In this document: piece after piece, positions 43,481 to 53,461 of the stretch | Numbering within the stretch: the first letter of the stretch is position 1 | How the letters are laid out: every line of letters begins with the position of its first letter | DNA from: Nostoc desertorum CM1-VF14 | Lineage (GTDB): Bacteria > Cyanobacteriota > Cyanobacteriia > Cyanobacteriales > Nostocaceae | Assembly (NCBI GenBank): GCA_019359245.1 | Contig: JAHHHR010000008.1 | Coordinates: 124,001 to 188,000, forward strand | Length of the DNA: 64,000 nt | Reading direction: 5' to 3' | Position numbers and translations under genes: made by a program | Notes under the pieces: generated by a model | What the model saw: the letters and a program-made list of their open reading frames with translations, nothing else | What the model was told of the DNA's origin: nothing | The model's database searches: none

Positions 43481-43603
43481 GGAAGATGCTGCTGTAGGCG
43501 AAGCCTTCTCGAAGAGTATGGAGGCAACCAAGCTTGAACCTTGAAGTACAGGCAACTGTAGGGGTACTCTACGGAAAGCAAGCTACGATTCCTCCATCTT
43601 TCT
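43481..43603 (+). tRNA. tRNA-Ser-like (UGA) interrupted in D-loop and T-loop
   Basis: Acceptor GGAAGAT/ATCTTTC, anticodon stem CAAG/CTTG (4 bp) with loop CTTGAAC (TGA), long variable arm TACAG-GCAA-CTGTA, T-stem GGGG/CCTCC. The T-loop is T-[20 nt, 43566-43585]-CGATT. About 24 nt of repeat-like sequence (ggcgaagccttctcgaagag) also sit in the D-arm. Confidence 0.65.
43566..43585. repeat. 20-bp repeat in the T-loop of tRNA-Ser (UGA)
   Basis: ACTCTACGGAAAGCAAGCTA, closely related to GTACCCCTTTGGGGAAGCAA at 21166-21185. It enters and leaves the T-loop at the same bases as the tRNA-Cys insert. Confidence 0.7.
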
Positions 43604-43607
43604 CTTT

Positions 43608-43681
43608 TCCACCTGAAGCCGAAAAGCGAGGCGCTGTGCTGATAACACAGAAATAGGAGGGGCAGTACCTCCCAGGTGGAT
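43608..43681 (+). tRNA. tRNA-Ile-like (GAU) with 8-bp acceptor
   Basis: Acceptor TCCACCTG/CAGGTGGA pairs over 8 bp, D-stem GCC/GGC, anticodon stem CTGTG/CACAG with loop CTGATAA (GAT), T-arm GGAGG-GGCAGTA-CCTCC. The 8+5 upper helix and T-loop GGC are non-standard. Confidence 0.65.
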
Positions 43682-43760
43682 TTATATCTAGTGTTGATGC
43701 TACAAGGCTTGCGATACAAGTATACGATCGCACTTGCTCATTTCTTATTTAAATTAACTA

Positions 43761-43831
43761 GGGTGGTTGGCATAACGGCTGTGCAGCGAGCTTTTAACCC
43801 GCAGAAATAGGTTCGACTCCTATACCACCCA
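43761..43831 (+). tRNA. tRNA-Lys (UUU), last unit of the array
   Basis: Acceptor GGGTGGT/ACCACCC, anticodon stem GCGAG/CCCGC (one A-C mismatch) with loop CTTTTAA (TTT), T-arm ATAGG-TTCGACT-CCTAT, discriminator A. The convergent nagZ stop codon begins at the next base. Confidence 0.8.
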
Positions 43832-44920
43832 TTATGAATAGGAACTAGCGATCGCTAGTTGAGCATGTTGCAATAATATATCTTTATCCAAAGCATTTAC
43901 GGGATATTGCGGTGTTACTGCCAGCAGTTTATCGATTCTTTCTCTAGCTGCTTCTACTACTGATTCGTCCAAGCTGCCCTTACTGAGGGAATCGGCAAAA
44001 TCTTCAGCAATCTGATAGGTTCTTTCAATTGATGATGAATTGATATTGCGGGAGACAATAAACAAGTCGCAGCCTGCATGAAATGACTGCGCCACAGTAC
44101 CAGCTTTCATAAACATATCTGAGATAGCTTTCATATCCAAGTCGTCAGATACAACTACTCCCTCAAAGCCAAGTTCCCCCCTAAGTATGGTTTTGAGAAT
44201 AGCCTGGGAAAGAGTTGCTGGTACATCAGCATCTATCTTAGGAAATAAAATATGAGCAGTCATGATTAAAGGAATCTGTACTTCGATTAAGGCTTTGAAA
44301 GGTATGAGTTCTCGAAGTCGCAGGTCTTCTAAAGTTAGATTCAGTATTGGTAGCTCAATGTGAGAGTCTTTGCTGGTGTCTCCATGTCCGGGGAAGTGTT
44401 TGGCGCATCCCAAAATTCCTGACTCTTGAAGTCCAAGGTAGTATTCACGCGCACCTTGAGTAGCAGTTTCGGGAGTGTTACCAAAAGCGCGAGGCCCAAT
44501 CACGGGGTTGTGGGGATGGGAAAAAACATCTGCTACGGGTGCCCAAGACAAATTTATTCCTAGTGATTTAAGTTCTACTGCTGTGGCTTTTGCTACTTCG
44601 CGGGCGTGCGATCGCAGTAACAATGCATGAGGGAATCGCGTAATCGGCATTGGTGTGCGAATCACACGGCCTCCTTCATGATCCAGAGTCATAAACATCA
44701 AATCACGTTCAGCATATTTTCGTATCTGGTTGTTTAAATCTTTGAAGCTTTCCAACCAAACTTGATATGGAGCGCCATCCAAAAAGTTCTTAGCAAAAAA
44801 GATCACCCCAATCGGCTTTAATTCACTGAGTGCGCGTTTATCGTCATCGCTTAATGTAGTGCCGGAAATCCCTATAATCAGGTGATGTCCAAAGCGTTTT
44901 AGCTCCTGCGATCCACTCAT
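43832..44920 (-). CDS. nagZ: Beta-N-acetylhexosaminidase, glycoside hydrolase family 3 (NagZ-like)
   Basis: 362 residues. GH3 TIM barrel that removes N-acetylglucosamine from cell-wall fragments during peptidoglycan recycling. Family motifs are DHEGGRVIRTP, CAKHFPGHGDTSKDSHIELP (the NagZ flexible loop with the Asp-His dyad) and the catalytic nucleophile region VVSDDLDMKAISD. No signal peptide, so cytosolic as expected. The 3' end abuts the tRNA array. Confidence 0.92.
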   Translation of the reverse strand: MSGSQELKRFGHHLIIGISGTTLSDDDKRALSELKPIGVIFFAKNFLDGAPYQVWLESFKDLNNQIRKYAERDLMFMTLDHEGGRVIRTPMPITRFPHALLLRSHAREVAKATAVELKSLGINLSWAPVADVFSHPHNPVIGPRAFGNTPETATQGAREYYLGLQESGILGCAKHFPGHGDTSKDSHIELPILNLTLEDLRLRELIPFKALIEVQIPLIMTAHILFPKIDADVPATLSQAILKTILRGELGFEGVVVSDDLDMKAISDMFMKAGTVAQSFHAGCDLFIVSRNINSSSIERTYQIAEDFADSLSKGSLDESVVEAARERIDKLLAVTPQYPVNALDKDILLQHAQLAIASSYS

Positions 44921-45282
44921 AATCTTTTACCCAACTGAGTTGTTTAATAGCAGTCTATAATCAGTATCTTAAATATTTTCTCAGATCAGATACACAGATT
45001 CCCAAAGAAATCAACTACTTTTGAGATTACCTATTTTATGTCAAAGGAATTACTTTTATTTCTCTAAATTTTCTGCATATAAATCTAGATAAAATGCACG
45101 CCCAAACCTATTGCCAACAATGGAATTGGTAATTTTGTTCGGTAGGTGTTCGTATGTAAAATCCCCTTTAGCAAAACTTTTTTGGGAGAGCGATCGCACA
45201 ATAACTGCCAAATGTTACGGTTTGCAACTTATAATGAGAATCGACAAAACCATTAAGAAATATTGAAGGGCATTAGGGTTAA
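44921..45282. other. Intergenic region before crtP, no gene seen
   Basis: Divergent promoter region of nagZ and crtP. AT-rich with one HIP1 site near 45191. No repeat or RNA recognised. Confidence 0.5.
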
Positions 45283-46722
<1,440 letters not shown>

Positions 46723-46735
46723 TTCCCCCCCGCGC

Positions 46736-47638
46736 ATGAAAACGCTGGTCTCTGTAGACGAGTCATACAAACTTTGCCGACATCTCACAGCAAAGTATGC
46801 CAAGACTTTTTACCTGGGTACTTTGCTCATGAGTCCGGTAAAACGTCAATCTATTTGGTCAATTTACGCTTGGTGTCGCCGTACAGATGAATTGGTAGAT
46901 GGGCCCGCATCTGCTATTACCACGCCAGAAACCCTAGACCTATGGGAACAGCAGCTGGAATCGATCTTTGCGGGACACCCATTAGAAAATTACGATGTCG
47001 CTTTAGCTGATACCCTCCAGCGCTTTCCGATGGACATTCAGCCCTTTCGGGATATGATTGCCGGTCAGCGCATGGATTTATATCGCAGTCGTTATGAAAC
47101 CTTTGAGGACTTATACCTCTACTGTTACCGCGTTGCCGGCACTGTTGGCTTAATGTCAACAGCAGTTATGGGTGTGGATAGCACCATGTACACCGCTCCG
47201 TGGCAACAGAACAAACAACCTTATGTTCCCACAAAAGAAGCGATCGCTCTGGGAATTGCCAATCAACTTACCAACATCCTGCGGGATGTGGGAGAAGATG
47301 CCAAACGGGGACGAATCTACATTCCCCTTGAGGACTTGGAAAAATTCAACTACACCGAGCAAGACTTCTTCAAAGGTGTGGTAGATGATCGTTGGCGGGC
47401 ATTAATGCGCTTTCAAATTGATCGGGCCCGCCAATTCTATACCACATCAGATGAGGGAATTACTTATTTAGCATCTGATGCCCGTTGGCCTGTATGGGCA
47501 GCGTCAATGTTGTACGGTCAGATTTTAGAGGTGATTGAACGCAACGATTACGATGTGTTCAGTCAGAGGGCTTTCGTTCCCCAGTGGAAAAAGTTACGCA
47601 CCTTGCCCTTAGCTTGGATGCGATCGCAAGTCCTTTAA
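46736..47638 (+). CDS. crtB: Phytoene synthase
   Basis: 300 residues from the ATG at 46736 (MKTLVSVDESYKLC); an earlier in-frame start at 46706 would overlap crtP by 17 bp. It joins two geranylgeranyl diphosphates into phytoene. Motifs are YAWCRRTDELVDG (first Asp-rich), the squalene/phytoene synthase signature YCYRVAGTVGLMST, and NQLTNILRDVGEDAKRGRIY (second Asp-rich). Second gene of the crtP-crtB operon. Confidence 0.96.
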   Translation: MKTLVSVDESYKLCRHLTAKYAKTFYLGTLLMSPVKRQSIWSIYAWCRRTDELVDGPASAITTPETLDLWEQQLESIFAGHPLENYDVALADTLQRFPMDIQPFRDMIAGQRMDLYRSRYETFEDLYLYCYRVAGTVGLMSTAVMGVDSTMYTAPWQQNKQPYVPTKEAIALGIANQLTNILRDVGEDAKRGRIYIPLEDLEKFNYTEQDFFKGVVDDRWRALMRFQIDRARQFYTTSDEGITYLASDARWPVWAASMLYGQILEVIERNDYDVFSQRAFVPQWKKLRTLPLAWMRSQVL

Positions 47639-47779
47639 AAAATTAGTCATTTGTCCCTAGTCCTTAGTCCTTAGTGTTTTATGAACAACCAACGGCTAAT
47701 GACAAATGACAAATGACCAATGACAAATAACTATTGACTCTTAAAAGCAAGTCTGGTAACATTGATATTCGTGAGTCAT
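47639..47779. repeat. Heptamer repeats after crtB
   Basis: tagtccttagtccttagtg and aatgacaaatgacaaatgac tracts (about 47643-47735) of the same STRR type as at 2222-2382 and 18093-18229. The two halves are inverse and could fold into a terminator-like hairpin. Confidence 0.7.
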
Positions 47780-47871
47780 GGAGAGGTGGCTGAGTGGTCG
47801 AAAGCGGCAGATTGCTAATCTGTTGTACGGCAGGCAACTCCGTACCGAGGGTTCGAATCCCTCCCTCTCCG
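47780..47871 (+). tRNA. tRNA-Ser (GCU)
   Basis: Acceptor GGAGAGG/CCTCTCC, anticodon stem GCAGA/TCTGT with loop TTGCTAA (GCT), long variable arm GTACGG/CCGTAC, T-arm GAGGG-TTCGAAT-CCCTC, discriminator G. Canonical. It duplicates the specificity of the array copy at 42680-42770. Confidence 0.95.
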
Positions 47872-48061
47872 TTTTCCAGCTTTTAATACACAGAGTAAAT
47901 TCTGTGTAAGAAAATGATACTTATGTATTGTTAAATATTTCTACTCCCAAAGATGGATGATATGATTTATCATTCGAGTCTTGCTAAGATCCAGCTAACT
48001 TACAAATTTAGTTTGAATCTTACTTTGAGGCTCCTAAATATCTGAGGAGTAAAAATTATTT

Positions 48062-49384
48062 ATGAGAAAAATTAGCGCCGCTCTAACCTTCAGTATAGCT
48101 ACCCTAGCAATTGGGTTCTTAGTTGGGGCTTGTGGTGATACTGGTACCCCTAATGGCACAACTAACAACGGAAGTACCGCTACCCCAGCAGCGAACTCAA
48201 CTACCACAAGCAGTACTGAAGGGCTAAAAATTGGTTCCCTGCTACCGACTACAGGCGACTTAGCTTCTGTTGGACAGCAAATGCTAGGTTCTGTTCCTTT
48301 ACTCGTTGATACTGTCAACGCTTGCGGTGGGGTGAATGGCGAACCAGTCAACTTAGTGCAAGTAGACGACCAAACCGACCCCAGAGCGGGTGCAGCCGGT
48401 ATGACCAAACTTGCAACTTTAGATAAAGTAGCAGGTGTAGTTGGCTCCTTTGCCAGTAGTGTTTCTAGTGCAGCAGTCTCAATTGCCACGCCGAATAAGG
48501 TTATGCTGGTTTCCCCTGGTAGCACCAGTCCCGTGTTTACTGAAAAGGCACAAAAAGGCGACTTTAAAGGCTTTTGGGCGCGTACAGCTCCCCCCGATAC
48601 CTACCAAGCACTGGCATTAGCTCAACTTGCCAATAAGAAAGGTTTCAAGCGGGTTTCTACAGTCGTGATTAATAACGACTATGGCGTTGGCTTTGAAAAA
48701 GCATTTGTAGAAACTTTTGAAAAATTGGGTGGAACCATCGTTAATAAAGGCAAACCTGTCCGCTACGACCCGAAAGCCCAAACATTTGATACAGAAGCTG
48801 CTGCTGCTTTTGCTGGTAATCCAGATGCAGTCCTGGCTGTACTGTACGCTGAAACTGGCAGTTTATTTCTGAAAGCCGCATATCAGCAAGGTGTAGCTAA
48901 GGGAGTGCAAATTCTGCTTACAGATGGCGTGAAATCACCGACTTTCCCAGAACAAGTTGGCAAAGGTAGTGATGGTAAGTATATTTTAACTGGAGCGATC
49001 GGTACAGTACCCGGTTCCGATGGCAAAGCACTAGAAGGTTTCAACAAGCTGTGGAAGGATAAAAAGGGTGGTGCGCCAGGGGAATATGCCCCTCAAGCTT
49101 GGGATGCGGCTGCCTTGTTGACGTTGGCAGCACAAGCTGCTAAAGAAAATACAGGTGTTGGCGTAGCTAGCAAAATCCGTGAAGTTGCTAATGGGCCTGG
49201 CACAGAAGTCACCGATGTCTGCGAGGGACTGAAGTTACTTAAAGCGGGTCAAGATATCAACTATCAAGGAGCTAGCGGCAACGTAGATGTTGATGCTAAT
49301 GGTGATGTTGTTGGGGTATACGATGTTTGGACAGTAGAAGACGATGGCAAAATCAAGGTGATTGACAAAGTTACCCCCAAGTAA
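48062..49384 (+). CDS. ABC transporter substrate-binding lipoprotein, branched-chain/neutral amino-acid type
   Basis: 440 residues. Lipoprotein signal with lipobox VGAC (Cys about 24), then a low-complexity Thr/Ser/Asn linker, then a LivK-like (Peripla_BP_6) domain: IGSLLPTTGDLASVGQQMLG, VDTVNACGGVNGEPVNLVQV and STVVINNDYGVGFEKAFVET. In cyanobacteria this family includes NatB of the neutral amino-acid permease. The substrate cannot be fixed, and permease genes are not adjacent, as is common for Nat. Confidence 0.88.
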   Translation: MRKISAALTFSIATLAIGFLVGACGDTGTPNGTTNNGSTATPAANSTTTSSTEGLKIGSLLPTTGDLASVGQQMLGSVPLLVDTVNACGGVNGEPVNLVQVDDQTDPRAGAAGMTKLATLDKVAGVVGSFASSVSSAAVSIATPNKVMLVSPGSTSPVFTEKAQKGDFKGFWARTAPPDTYQALALAQLANKKGFKRVSTVVINNDYGVGFEKAFVETFEKLGGTIVNKGKPVRYDPKAQTFDTEAAAAFAGNPDAVLAVLYAETGSLFLKAAYQQGVAKGVQILLTDGVKSPTFPEQVGKGSDGKYILTGAIGTVPGSDGKALEGFNKLWKDKKGGAPGEYAPQAWDAAALLTLAAQAAKENTGVGVASKIREVANGPGTEVTDVCEGLKLLKAGQDINYQGASGNVDVDANGDVVGVYDVWTVEDDGKIKVIDKVTPK

Positions 49385-49393
49385 AAAGTGAGG

Positions 49394-49446
49394 AATTAGG
49401 AGTTAAGAGTTATAAATGAAATATTATTAACTCTTAACTCCTAATT
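49394..49446. terminator. Bidirectional hairpin between convergent genes
   Basis: aattaggagttaagagtta (49394-49412) and its exact inverse (49428-49446) give a 19-bp stem with a 15-nt loop between the binding-protein gene and the minus-strand outer-membrane-type gene. Built of ggagtta heptamers, so it is both repeat and probable terminator. Confidence 0.7.
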
Positions 49447-49461
49447 CATAACTCCTAACTC

Positions 49462-50310
49462 TTAAAACCCACTGAAGTTGTAACCAACTCCTAACAACAA
49501 GCCTATATCAGTCTCACTGAAAAATCCGGCATTCACAGCAGCCGTCGCTGTGAATTGAGGACTTAGAGGGACATCAATGCCACCAGATACTAAAAAGGCA
49601 AATTGCGAATCATCATCAGTTTTGTAAGCTGCGCCTACTCCAACGTAAGGTGCGATTGGTAATGGTTCGCTAAAAGCATCTGCTGACTGAAAGGTAAAAT
49701 CGTAGGTGATAGGAAGTAGAATTGTGGTGTTGTCCCCTAATACAGCTGAGGGTCGCACAGATATAGAATTTGTCAGTCCGATTTTGCTGACTACTGCGAA
49801 GTTACCGTCGCCCAAAGATGAGTCTCCACCACTCAAACCAATGTTAGCAGCGACGCCAATATAGCTGCTGCCGCCACTAGTTGTTCTACCCAAATCGATA
49901 TCCGATTGCGCCACTTTGGTATCAGATGGTTGAGCAATAGTTTGAGAAGTTGGTTCTACAGACTCAGAGGTGAGTGTCGTAGATGAGGTTGCCACTGTGC
50001 CTGGAATCGGCGTCAGTGTAGCACTAGCGTTTTCCTGTATTGCAGTATTGGATAACTGCTGTTCTTTAGTTAAATTTCTTACTGTAAATGTTTCAGTTGT
50101 TTCTGTAGAGATATTTTGACTTGCAGTGTCTACTTCTGCACTAAACTCCTTGGGAGACGCTACGGTTGCGGAAGGGTCGGTTAATGTCTGACTGCTCGCT
50201 TTTTCCACTGTCTGGGCACTTGCAGATAAGCCACTACTCAAGACTGCAAGAGCAGCTATACTTGGCAACCAAAAAACACCTTTACGAAAAAAAATAGTAT
50301 TCACGTTCAC
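49462..50310 (-). CDS. Outer-membrane beta-barrel-like protein
   Basis: 282 residues. Signal peptide about 1-32 (ending SASAQ), a Thr/Ser-rich linker (about 33-145), then an alternating hydrophobic C-terminal half: YIGVAANIGLSGGDSSLG, SAVLGDNTTILLPITYDFTF, YVGVGAAYKTDDDSQFAFLV, LLLGVGYNFSGF. The repeated strands and terminal Phe suggest an eight-stranded outer-membrane barrel. Function unknown. Confidence 0.7.
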   Translation of the reverse strand: MNVNTIFFRKGVFWLPSIAALAVLSSGLSASAQTVEKASSQTLTDPSATVASPKEFSAEVDTASQNISTETTETFTVRNLTKEQQLSNTAIQENASATLTPIPGTVATSSTTLTSESVEPTSQTIAQPSDTKVAQSDIDLGRTTSGGSSYIGVAANIGLSGGDSSLGDGNFAVVSKIGLTNSISVRPSAVLGDNTTILLPITYDFTFQSADAFSEPLPIAPYVGVGAAYKTDDDSQFAFLVSGGIDVPLSPQFTATAAVNAGFFSETDIGLLLGVGYNFSGF

Positions 50311-50952
50311 TCCTAAAACAATATTGCCACGAAAAATAAACGGTTTTGTTGATTGAAGTCAACAAATTCGGGCAATATTCAAAATTTAACACCAAAAAAT
50401 CAGTTTTTCCATTCTGACTTTGCTGGGACTAGTTGATATTTACTAGCAAAAAATTAAATACTCATCCTAAATATCTGAAATTTGACAGGTGACAAAAATT
50501 ATCTTGGCTTTAAATAAAGAATCTATTTGTTGAAGAGGTTATTAGGATTACTAAAAGTTTTACCAAAAAGCTTAGTCTACATCAACACAGCTCTCTTAGT
50601 CTTTGTGCTAACTGTTGAGCACATTGGCTTGAATCTGGTAGAGTACGTTATAGACATTATTCCTAACACAGCGAGAATCTTAGATGGTGCGTTAGCCTAG
50701 GGCATAACACACACACTCTTGTATATTAAAAGAGAAAGGGAGAATTCCAGGCAACGGCGACTACAAGAGAAGGGCTTCTCGTAGGGTATGCTTAGTCTAT
50801 TTACGCCATGCTTTACTAAAAATTACGTTTTTTAACAAAAAAAGTTGATTATAAAGTTATATTACGAAGCTTGCAAAAATATTTAGAAATTGTCTACAAA
50901 GCAAACATGGTTCTAACGTAGAACCTATTAGGAGAGACTTGAGGCAAATGTG
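50311..50952. other. 640-bp gap with small repeat, no gene seen
   Basis: Divergent upstream region of the barrel gene and the two-helix protein. 50690-50790 includes a small dispersed repeat (gagaagggcttctcgtaggg). No coding frame with good signals. Confidence 0.5.
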
Positions 50953-51270
50953 ATGAGCGGAAATAATATTCAAAAGTATCGGTTTGTCTGTACCCTGACT
51001 TTCGGTGACATCTACGGTCAAATAATTGTTTGGTTGATTACAATTACCCTAAGTTTGGCATCAGCCTTGGCGCTAATGGGTGCCAAGCGACCTGTGTACG
51101 CTTTAGCAACAGCTGGTCTTGTCGTTCTGCTATCGCTACCTTTCTTGTTGTTTGCGTTTGTCACTACCTTGTTAAATCATATTGAAGTCACTCCTGTAGG
51201 GCCTGGAACCAAAATGGAACCCATGCCAGGTAATGTGTCTCAGCAACAACCTGTACAAGCGACTAGCTGA
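50953..51270 (+). CDS. Small two-helix membrane protein upstream of sdhA-type gene
   Basis: 105 residues from the ATG at 50953, with GAGG 9-12 bp before it. Two hydrophobic helices (about 22-42, IIVWLITITLSLASALALMG, and 47-72), then a Pro/Gln-rich tail (PVGPGTKMEPMPGNVSQQQP). It lies 190 bp before the flavoprotein gene but has its own terminator, so it is probably not a membrane anchor of that enzyme. No family recognised. Confidence 0.6.
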   Translation: MSGNNIQKYRFVCTLTFGDIYGQIIVWLITITLSLASALALMGAKRPVYALATAGLVVLLSLPFLLFAFVTTLLNHIEVTPVGPGTKMEPMPGNVSQQQPVQATS

Positions 51271-51318
51271 AGAGTTAGGAGTTAGGAGTTGTAAGTGAAG
51301 ACCTAACTCTTCATTTTT
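51268..51318 (+). terminator. Terminator after the two-helix protein gene
   Basis: TGAAGAGTTAGG (51268-51279) pairs with CCTAACTCTTCA (51302-51313), followed by TTTTT. The stem begins at the stop codon. Confidence 0.8.
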
Positions 51319-51380
51319 AACTTTTCACTGTTAATTTCAAAATTTTTAATAACATCCCTGTCTATAGGCAGGGAATTTTT

Positions 51381-51428
51381 TTGTAGAGATGGATGCAACG
51401 CACTACCTGATTAATCACATCTCTACAA
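51381..51428. repeat. TTGTAGAGAT inverted repeat
   Basis: Arms 51381-51390 and 51419-51428 around 28 nt, 35 bp before the sdhA-type gene. Related to the hairpin at 402-435. A dispersed palindrome family of this type is common in Nostoc-like genomes. Confidence 0.5.
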
Positions 51429-51462
51429 TAGAACAGCAGGGGTTTGCAATCAGGGGCTAATT

Positions 51463-53190
51463 ATGCTGGAACACGATGTGATTATTGTCGGGGGTGGATT
51501 GGCGGGATGTCGCGCTGCTGTGGAAATTGCCCGCACTGACCCTAATTTAAATATTGCTGTGGTTGCCAAAACCCACCCAATTCGTTCCCACTCGGTGGCA
51601 GCTCAAGGTGGTATGGCTGCGTCGCTGAAAAATGTTGATGCAGAAGATAGTTGGAAAGCACATGCTTTTGATACTGTCAAGGGTTCTGATTACTTGGCAG
51701 ACCAAGACGCTGTGGCAATTCTTACCCAGGAAGCACCAGATGTGGTAATCGACTTGGAACACATGGGCGTTTTGTTCTCTCGCTTACCTGATGGTCGCAT
51801 TGCCCAACGGGCTTTTGGCGGACATTCCCACAACCGCACTTGTTACGCTGCTGATAAGACCGGTCACGCGATTTTGCATGAATTGGTTAACAACCTGCGG
51901 CGTTATGGGGTGCAAGTTTATGAAGAGTGGTATGTGATGCGTCTCATTTTGGAAGAAAATGAGGCCAAGGGTGTGGTGATGTTCCATCTTTTGGATGGAC
52001 GTATAGAGGTGGTGCGAGCCAAGGCGGTGATGTTTGCCACAGGAGGCTATGGTCGCGTTTATAACACCACCTCTAATGATTACGCTTCTTCTGGCGATGG
52101 TTTGGCAATGACTGCGATCGCAGGTTTGCCCCTCGAAGATATGGAATTTGTCCAATTTCATCCCACTGGTTTATATCCCGTAGGCGTGTTGATTTCAGAA
52201 GCGGTGCGGGGTGAAGGGGCGTATCTGATTAATAGTGAAGGCGATCGCTTTATGGCGAACTATGCACCCAGTCGCATGGAACTGGCTCCTCGTGATATTA
52301 CCTCACGAGCGATCGCTTATGAAATTCGCGCTGGTCGTGGTATTCATCTCAACGGTAGTGCTGGTGGCCCCTTTGTCTATCTGGATCTACGCCACATGGG
52401 CAAAGAAAAAATTATGAGTCGCGTTCCCTTCTGTTGGGAAGAAGCACACCGTTTGGTAGGCGTTGATGCGGTAACTCAACCTATGCCAGTCCGCCCGACA
52501 ATTCACTATTGTATGGGTGGTATCCCAGTTAACACCGATGGGCAAGTCCGCAGTAGTGGTGATGGTTTAGTTGATGCCTTCTTTGCTGCTGGCGAAACAT
52601 CTTGTGTTTCTGTACATGGTGCTAATCGCTTAGGGAGTAATTCTCTGCTGGAATGTGTCGTTTATGGCAAGAGAACTGGGGCTGCGATCGCGCAATTTGT
52701 GCAAAAACGTAAGTTGCCTTCTGTGGATGAGCAACGATATGTAACAGAAGCCCAGCAACAAATCCAAGCTTTGCTAGAACAACCAGGACAGTACCGAATT
52801 AACCAAGTCCGTCAAGCCTTCCAAGATTGTATGACTGAGTACTGCGGTGTTTTCCGCACTGAGGCATTAATGAGTGAGGGGTTGCACAAACTAGAAGAAA
52901 TCCAACAGCAATATCCACAAATTTATTTAGATGATAAAGGTAGTTGCTGGAATACGGAACTTGTGGAAGCTTTAGAATTGCGAAGTTTGATGGTAGTGGG
53001 ACAGACTATTTTGGCATCAGCTTTAAATCGCCAGGAAAGTCGTGGCGCTCATTTCCGCGAAGATTATTCCGAACGAGATGATGCTAACTTTTTGAAACAT
53101 ACAATGGCTTACTATTCACCAGCAGGAATTGACATTCAATATCGACCGGTGGCGATTACTATGTTTGAGCCAAAAGAGCGGAAGTATTAG
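51463..53190 (+). CDS. sdhA: Succinate dehydrogenase/fumarate reductase flavoprotein subunit
   Basis: 575 residues. Covalent-FAD flavoprotein that oxidises succinate or reduces fumarate. N-terminal FAD fold [18 protein letters not shown], the His that carries FAD in [16 protein letters not shown], active-site [20 protein letters not shown] and [13 protein letters not shown], and [18 protein letters not shown]. Length is typical. The iron-sulphur subunit is not adjacent, which is common in cyanobacteria. Confidence 0.94.
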   Translation: MLEHDVIIVGGGLAGCRAAVEIARTDPNLNIAVVAKTHPIRSHSVAAQGGMAASLKNVDAEDSWKAHAFDTVKGSDYLADQDAVAILTQEAPDVVIDLEHMGVLFSRLPDGRIAQRAFGGHSHNRTCYAADKTGHAILHELVNNLRRYGVQVYEEWYVMRLILEENEAKGVVMFHLLDGRIEVVRAKAVMFATGGYGRVYNTTSNDYASSGDGLAMTAIAGLPLEDMEFVQFHPTGLYPVGVLISEAVRGEGAYLINSEGDRFMANYAPSRMELAPRDITSRAIAYEIRAGRGIHLNGSAGGPFVYLDLRHMGKEKIMSRVPFCWEEAHRLVGVDAVTQPMPVRPTIHYCMGGIPVNTDGQVRSSGDGLVDAFFAAGETSCVSVHGANRLGSNSLLECVVYGKRTGAAIAQFVQKRKLPSVDEQRYVTEAQQQIQALLEQPGQYRINQVRQAFQDCMTEYCGVFRTEALMSEGLHKLEEIQQQYPQIYLDDKGSCWNTELVEALELRSLMVVGQTILASALNRQESRGAHFREDYSERDDANFLKHTMAYYSPAGIDIQYRPVAITMFEPKERKY

Positions 53191-53246
53191 TTATTGAGTA
53201 TTAGGGATTAAAACATAATTTCTTGTAACCATTATTAAGGTACAAA

Positions 53247-53275
53247 GACGCAAAGGCTGATATTCTCTTTGCGTC
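53247..53275 (+). terminator. Hairpin after sdhA
   Basis: GACGCAAAG and CTTTGCGTC form a 9-bp stem 57 bp after the stop. Only a short T-run (agtcttt) follows. Confidence 0.5.
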
Positions 53276-53461
53276 AGTCTTTAATAACGATATGGTAATA
53301 ATTTTGAATTTAATGGGTATCATAAGTTTGAGAAATTTTATTGAAATAAAAGTTTTATGCTGTGGACAAGACACCTACCATGCTATGCAAGTTCAATGCT
53401 AATTAGCTAATCACCTTTAAGTTAATGAGCCATCAACAATAACAGTAAGTTTCTATTGCTT

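Noticed and set aside
43465..43719. 84-codon minus-strand frame within the tRNA array
   Set aside because: It lies across tRNA-Ser, tRNA-Ile and repeat sequences on the opposite strand, so it is incidental.
44921..45282. Looked for integrase, attachment site or plasmid genes next to the tRNA array
   Set aside because: The array is flanked by nagZ and a lipoprotein remnant. No recombinase frame or repeat pair marking an att site was seen in this window.
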